Shown one piece after another: positions 60,947 to 64,000 of a DNA stretch of 64,000 nt. Source of the DNA: Sporisorium sorghi (lineage: Eukaryota > Basidiomycota > Ustilaginomycetes > Ustilaginales > Ustilaginaceae); NCBI GenBank assembly GCA_023212695.1, contig JALCCG010000057.1:1-64000 (forward strand). Direction: 5' to 3'. Under the pieces are notes generated by a model, which saw only the letters and a list, made by a program, of their open reading frames with translations, did not search any database and was not told where the DNA came from. Numbering within the stretch: the stretch's first letter is position 1; the number at the start of each line of letters is the position of its first letter. Position numbers and translations under genes: made by a program.

Positions 60947-61969
60947 ATGAACAGTCTGAAGCAAGCAGAGAAGCCATGGAAGCAAGCTTTATATATTTAC
61001 GTCAATCAATATAACCAAAATCGCGTGGACTATTCTTCAGGCCTGAAAGAGCAAATTGTAGCAGATCTGAATTTCCTGGTAGAGAGAGGAGAAAGGCAGT
61101 TCCGACTGCAGTCATGGTACGAGTTGCGCGAAGCAACCCCGCTAAAGAGCGAGACTCGTGCACGGCTCCAGCGCGTACTCAGGGAGACGGAGGATGACGT
61201 TGTTGCCGATGTAAGGCTTCACAGCGTGTTCTATTATGAGAAAAGAGGCATGACGCACCGTGAGGACACGGTGTCACGGGAGCGGCTGACACTGATCCGT
61301 GATGGGGAAGCCTGGCTGATCGTTGGCATTGAACGCCTGCAGGACGAACGCCATCCCTTGCAAAGAACCGATGCTTCGTTCACAGGCCAGGACTCGGCTG
61401 GAAGAGAACCGTCCACTCCATTCATGAATGGTCGTGTTTACTCGGCTGGCAGCAGTCCGCGGTCCGGTCGATACGAGCGTGAAGCCGCTGCTGCTTATGC
61501 CGACAGGTGGTGGGATTCCGGCAATCCGGAGTTTGAAGAATTTGACGTGGATTGCACCAATTATATCTCCCAGTGCCTCTTTGCAGGTAAAGCCCCAATC
61601 CTCTATACTGGTAAAAGAGAAACGGGATGGTGGTACAAGGGGTATGTAAGCAAACGGGAATGGTGGAGTTACAGCTGGGCGGTTTCGAACAGCTTCGCGC
61701 ATTATTTGAACTCCAGTACCTCGGGACTGCGAGCCGAGCGGGTAGAACGGCCTGAGCAGCTGATGCTTGGGGATGTCATCGTGTATGATTGGGACGGTGA
61801 TGGGGCGTTTCAGCACAGCACCATTGTGACGGCGTTTGATGCTGGCGGTATGCCGCTGGTCAATGCTCATACGGTATCCAGCCGTCATCGCTACTGGGAC
61901 TACCGGGATTCCTACGCATGGAACGACAACACCGAGTATCGGTTTTACCATATACCCGATTATTTTTAA
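60947..61969 (+). CDS. Putative amidase-domain protein
   Basis: 340-residue protein. A helical N-terminal region (about 1-60) is followed by a beta-rich part (about 65-150) and a C-terminal domain (about 185-340) matching the 'putative amidase domain' group: EAAAAYADRWWDSGNPEFEEFDVDCTNYISQCLFAGK with the conserved DCTNYISQ cysteine, then a DVIVYDWDGDGAFQHSTIVT His-containing motif. This is a CHAP/NlpC-like papain fold predicted to cut amide bonds in cell-wall or spore peptidoglycan. No signal peptide is evident. GAGGAGGAG precedes the ATG. Upstream of ddl by 45 bases. Confidence 0.83.
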   Translation: MNSLKQAEKPWKQALYIYVNQYNQNRVDYSSGLKEQIVADLNFLVERGERQFRLQSWYELREATPLKSETRARLQRVLRETEDDVVADVRLHSVFYYEKRGMTHREDTVSRERLTLIRDGEAWLIVGIERLQDERHPLQRTDASFTGQDSAGREPSTPFMNGRVYSAGSSPRSGRYEREAAAAYADRWWDSGNPEFEEFDVDCTNYISQCLFAGKAPILYTGKRETGWWYKGYVSKREWWSYSWAVSNSFAHYLNSSTSGLRAERVERPEQLMLGDVIVYDWDGDGAFQHSTIVTAFDAGGMPLVNAHTVSSRHRYWDYRDSYAWNDNTEYRFYHIPDYF

Positions 61970-62014
61970 GATGACAGCATGTCATGCTGCAATACGGACA
62001 AGAGAGAGGTAAAC

Positions 62015-63109
62015 ATGGGACAGGATAAATTAACGGTTGGCTTGGTATACGGGGGGAAATCTGGCGAGCATGAGGTGTCGCTTTCCACGGCATTTGCAGT
62101 CATGAACGCTTTTGATTTTGATAAATACGAAATGATTCCTTTTTATATTTCGAAGCAGGGAACCTGGAGAATCGGGAGCAAGCGATCAGCTCCGTTTAGC
62201 CAACTGGAGGATTTGAAGCTGGCCGAAGGGGAAGGGACGCAGACGGCTCTGAACGCTGTGTTCAGCAGGCTGTATGGCCAAGAAAATCAGGCAGTGGACA
62301 TTATGTTTCCGCTGCTGCACGGAACGTTTGGCGAGGACGGGACCATTCAGGGATTGTTCGAAATGGCGGACATTCCTTACGTAGGCACCGGCGTGCTTGC
62401 ATCGGCTGCAGGCATGGATAAAGTCGTGATGAAGAAGCTGTTCGCCCAAGCGGGATTACCGCAATGTGAATATTGTTACTTCAATCGCACGCAGTGGGAA
62501 CAGGGGCAGTACGACGTGCTCAAGGACATCGAGGACAAACTCGGTTTCCCAAGCTTCGTCAAGCCGGCTAACCTCGGCTCCAGCGTCGGCATCTCCAAGG
62601 CGAAGAACCGGGAGCAGCTCAAGTCGGCGATTGAATCCGCCCTCCGGTTCGATGACAAGATCATCGTGGAAGAGTTTGTGGATGCCCGTGAAGTGGAGGT
62701 CAGCGTGCTCGGCAATGATGAGCCGATGGCATCCGTTCCGGGTGAAATCGTGTCTTCCAGTGAATACTATGACTATGCTGCCAAATATACGGACGGACAG
62801 TCACAGATGCAAATCCCGGCGGAGATCGAGCCGGATGTGGCTGATCGCCTGCGCGAGCTCGCGATTACCGCGTTCAAAGCGATTGAAGGCGGGGGAATCA
62901 CTCGCGCGGACTTCTTTGTACGCCGCTCTGACGGCGCGATTCTGATCAATGAAGTGAATACGATGCCCGGCTTTACGCCGTTCAGCATGTATCCCCTTCT
63001 ATGGCGGGAGACAGGCGTTTCCTACCGCGAGCTGCTCGACCGGATGATTGAGCTGGGGCTTGAGCGGTACAACCGCAAGCAATCCTTGATTTATGAGAAC
63101 CAGGCATAA
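62015..63109 (+). CDS. ddl: D-alanine--D-alanine ligase
   Basis: 364-residue ATP-grasp enzyme making D-Ala-D-Ala for peptidoglycan. The N-terminal motif is LVYGGKSGEHEVSLSTA, and the central domain has FPLLHGTFGEDGTIQG, FVKPANLGSSVGISKA and VEEFVDAREVEVSVLG. The Mg ligands lie in LINEVNTMPGFTP. The omega-loop retains Tyr (AAKYTDG), as in D-Ala rather than D-lactate ligases. AGAGAGG lies ahead of the ATG at 62015; twelve upstream codons were excluded. Confidence 0.96.
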   Translation: MGQDKLTVGLVYGGKSGEHEVSLSTAFAVMNAFDFDKYEMIPFYISKQGTWRIGSKRSAPFSQLEDLKLAEGEGTQTALNAVFSRLYGQENQAVDIMFPLLHGTFGEDGTIQGLFEMADIPYVGTGVLASAAGMDKVVMKKLFAQAGLPQCEYCYFNRTQWEQGQYDVLKDIEDKLGFPSFVKPANLGSSVGISKAKNREQLKSAIESALRFDDKIIVEEFVDAREVEVSVLGNDEPMASVPGEIVSSSEYYDYAAKYTDGQSQMQIPAEIEPDVADRLRELAITAFKAIEGGGITRADFFVRRSDGAILINEVNTMPGFTPFSMYPLLWRETGVSYRELLDRMIELGLERYNRKQSLIYENQA

Positions 63110-63143
63110 GCTAGCCGTTTTACAATAGGATACGATTGACCAG

Positions 63144-63190
63144 GGGGAGTCCGCGCTATTCATCACGGCTCCCCTTGAGTCTAATATTTT
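63144..63190 (+). terminator. Possible terminator after ddl
   Basis: GGGGAG-CCG stem pairs with CGG-CTCCCC, followed after a few bases by TATTTT. The T-tract is displaced, so it is tentative. Confidence 0.4.
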
Positions 63191-63213
63191 GGGATGAAAG
63201 GAAGATTCGAGAT

Positions 63214-63531
63214 ATGGGATTTCAAACCGAGTTCAATTCCGTTTGTAAGTTTAAGAGTGAGCAGGAGCTCTACGAGCTGCTGGAATACGGCCGCGGCAAA
63301 ATGCTAAAGGACGGACTGAGGGTGTTTCCGACAGGACAGAAGGTCATCGCCTATACGCCGGATAACCAGGCGGTAGCGATTGTCCTGATTACGGCATGTG
63401 TATCGGAGATTAACTTCCAGGGACGTGAGGTGACCTCGGTTGAGCTGCAGCTGATCCGCAAATTGACGGATGAGGAAGCACGCGTTCAGACCGCGCTCGC
63501 TCATGAGATGTTCTTCGGAGACCATGCATGA
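63214..63531 (+). CDS. Small conserved protein (DUF2584-like), unknown function
   Basis: 105-residue soluble protein with an alternating strand pattern (MGFQTEFNSVCKF, LRVFPTGQKVIAYTP, AVAIVLITACVSEINFQG, VTSVELQLIRKLTDEE). The opening and strand order recall DUF2584 proteins of Bacilli; I am not certain. The start is set by AAAGGAAG before the ATG at 63214. Its stop overlaps the uvsE start by four bases (ATGA), so the two are translated together. Whether it has a part in DNA repair is unknown. Confidence 0.72.
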   Translation: MGFQTEFNSVCKFKSEQELYELLEYGRGKMLKDGLRVFPTGQKVIAYTPDNQAVAIVLITACVSEINFQGREVTSVELQLIRKLTDEEARVQTALAHEMFFGDHA

Positions 63532-64000
63532 TTGTCCGTTTCGGTTATGTAGCCATGTCCACGGTTGTGCAGAACGCTTCTCCCTCCAAGACAATGACCA
63601 TGAAGAGTTTTACGAAGCTGGATGACCGTCAGGCCGGCATACACAAACTGGAGCGGATCGCGAACGAGAATTTACATAATACCCTTCGGTTATTGAGACA
63701 TAATCTGGCCCATGATATCAAGGTGTACCGTTTCTCGTCCAAGCTGATTCCGCTTGCCACGCACAATGATATGCATGATTGGAACCCTTTCCCGGCGCTG
63801 AAGGAGGGCTTTCTGGCCATCGGGGAGTTTGTGAAGAAGCATGAGATGCGGGTGTCGTTTCATCCGGATCATTTCACGGTGCTGAGCACGCCTCGACCTG
63901 AAGTGTTGATTAATTCCATTCGGGACCTGGAGTCACACGTCCATATGCTGAAGGCGATGGGTTTGCCTGCTTCCATGAAAAACAACATCCATATCGGCGG
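63528..64000 (+). CDS. uvsE: UV DNA damage endonuclease UvsE (partial, cut by right edge)
   Basis: The first 157 codons of a UVDE-family TIM-barrel endonuclease that nicks DNA 5' of UV photoproducts. Recognisable segments are VRFGYVAMST at the start, LHNTLRLLRHNLAHDIKVYRFSSKLIPLATHND, and VSFHPDHFTVLSTPRPEV with metal-ligand His residues. The gene continues past the window. It overlaps the preceding small gene by four bases. In spore formers UvsE complements photoproduct lyase. Confidence 0.9.
   Translation, partial: MIVRFGYVAMSTVVQNASPSKTMTMKSFTKLDDRQAGIHKLERIANENLHNTLRLLRHNLAHDIKVYRFSSKLIPLATHNDMHDWNPFPALKEGFLAIGEFVKKHEMRVSFHPDHFTVLSTPRPEVLINSIRDLESHVHMLKAMGLPASMKNNIHIG

Overview
The window looks like chromosomal DNA of a low-to-mid GC, endospore-forming Firmicute, most likely Paenibacillus (inference). 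The reasons are the YesM/YesN two-component pair beside an LplB/LplC-type ABC importer, bacilliredoxin, a YwbE homologue, a SipS-type signal peptidase, a KinB-like kinase, strong AGGAGG ribosome sites, frequent GTG/TTG starts and compact intergenic terminators. I saw no rRNA, tRNA, CRISPR array, transposase or phage module. Most of it reads as core and niche-adaptation chromosome rather than an island.

Layout. 0-4.6 kb: two OmpR-type response regulators (one BceR-like, one with its kinase and an 11-bp-phased repeat operator), a broken oxidoreductase/nitroreductase remnant and a pirin. 5-9.7 kb: a secreted NlpC/P60 hydrolase, YwbE, an orphan lipoprotein, a Gln-rich coiled-coil protein, a free methionine-R-sulfoxide reductase, a winged-helix protein and an alpha/beta hydrolase. 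9.9-13.5 kb: a GNAT gene followed by an ECF transporter (EcfT, YkoE-like S component, fused double ATPase). 13.7-15.2 kb: a 14-TM drug exporter. 15.5-26.1 kb: a galactan/galacto-oligosaccharide locus. Here YesM/YesN senses, a lipoprotein and two permeases import, a secreted GH53 enzyme cuts galactan outside and a GH42 beta-galactosidase finishes inside. 26.2-30.3 kb: MarR/MFS and an EcsAB-like exporter. 30.4-39.2 kb: flavoprotein, KinB-like kinase, bacilliredoxin, nadE, acpS, mutY, MFS and sodA. 39.5-45.3 kb: a secreted six-repeat protein with a MacB/HlyD-like export apparatus. 45.7-50 kb: GNAT, signal peptidase, a QueG-HEAT-Ogt fusion, UPF0154 and folE.

50.0-52.1 kb holds the most distinctive accessory cassette: a lipoprotein, a lipase whose helical WXG/LXG-like domain is at its C-terminus, and a 90-residue WxG helical protein, in one operon. 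This has the layout of a type VII-secreted 'reverse' lipase effector with a surface lipoprotein immunity protein and a small helical partner. No secretion machinery is in the window.

52.2-64 kb: a DUF2935-superoxide dismutase fusion, a hydrolase, an IclR regulator whose promoter spacer is exactly filled by a Fur-type box, a GntR-controlled membrane protein with a clear operator, a 51-residue small protein, aconitase, an amidase-domain protein, ddl, a small conserved protein and the start of uvsE, which runs off the right edge.

Gene starts were chosen from ribosome-site spacing. All family assignments come from recognising motifs by eye and were not confirmed by database searches.
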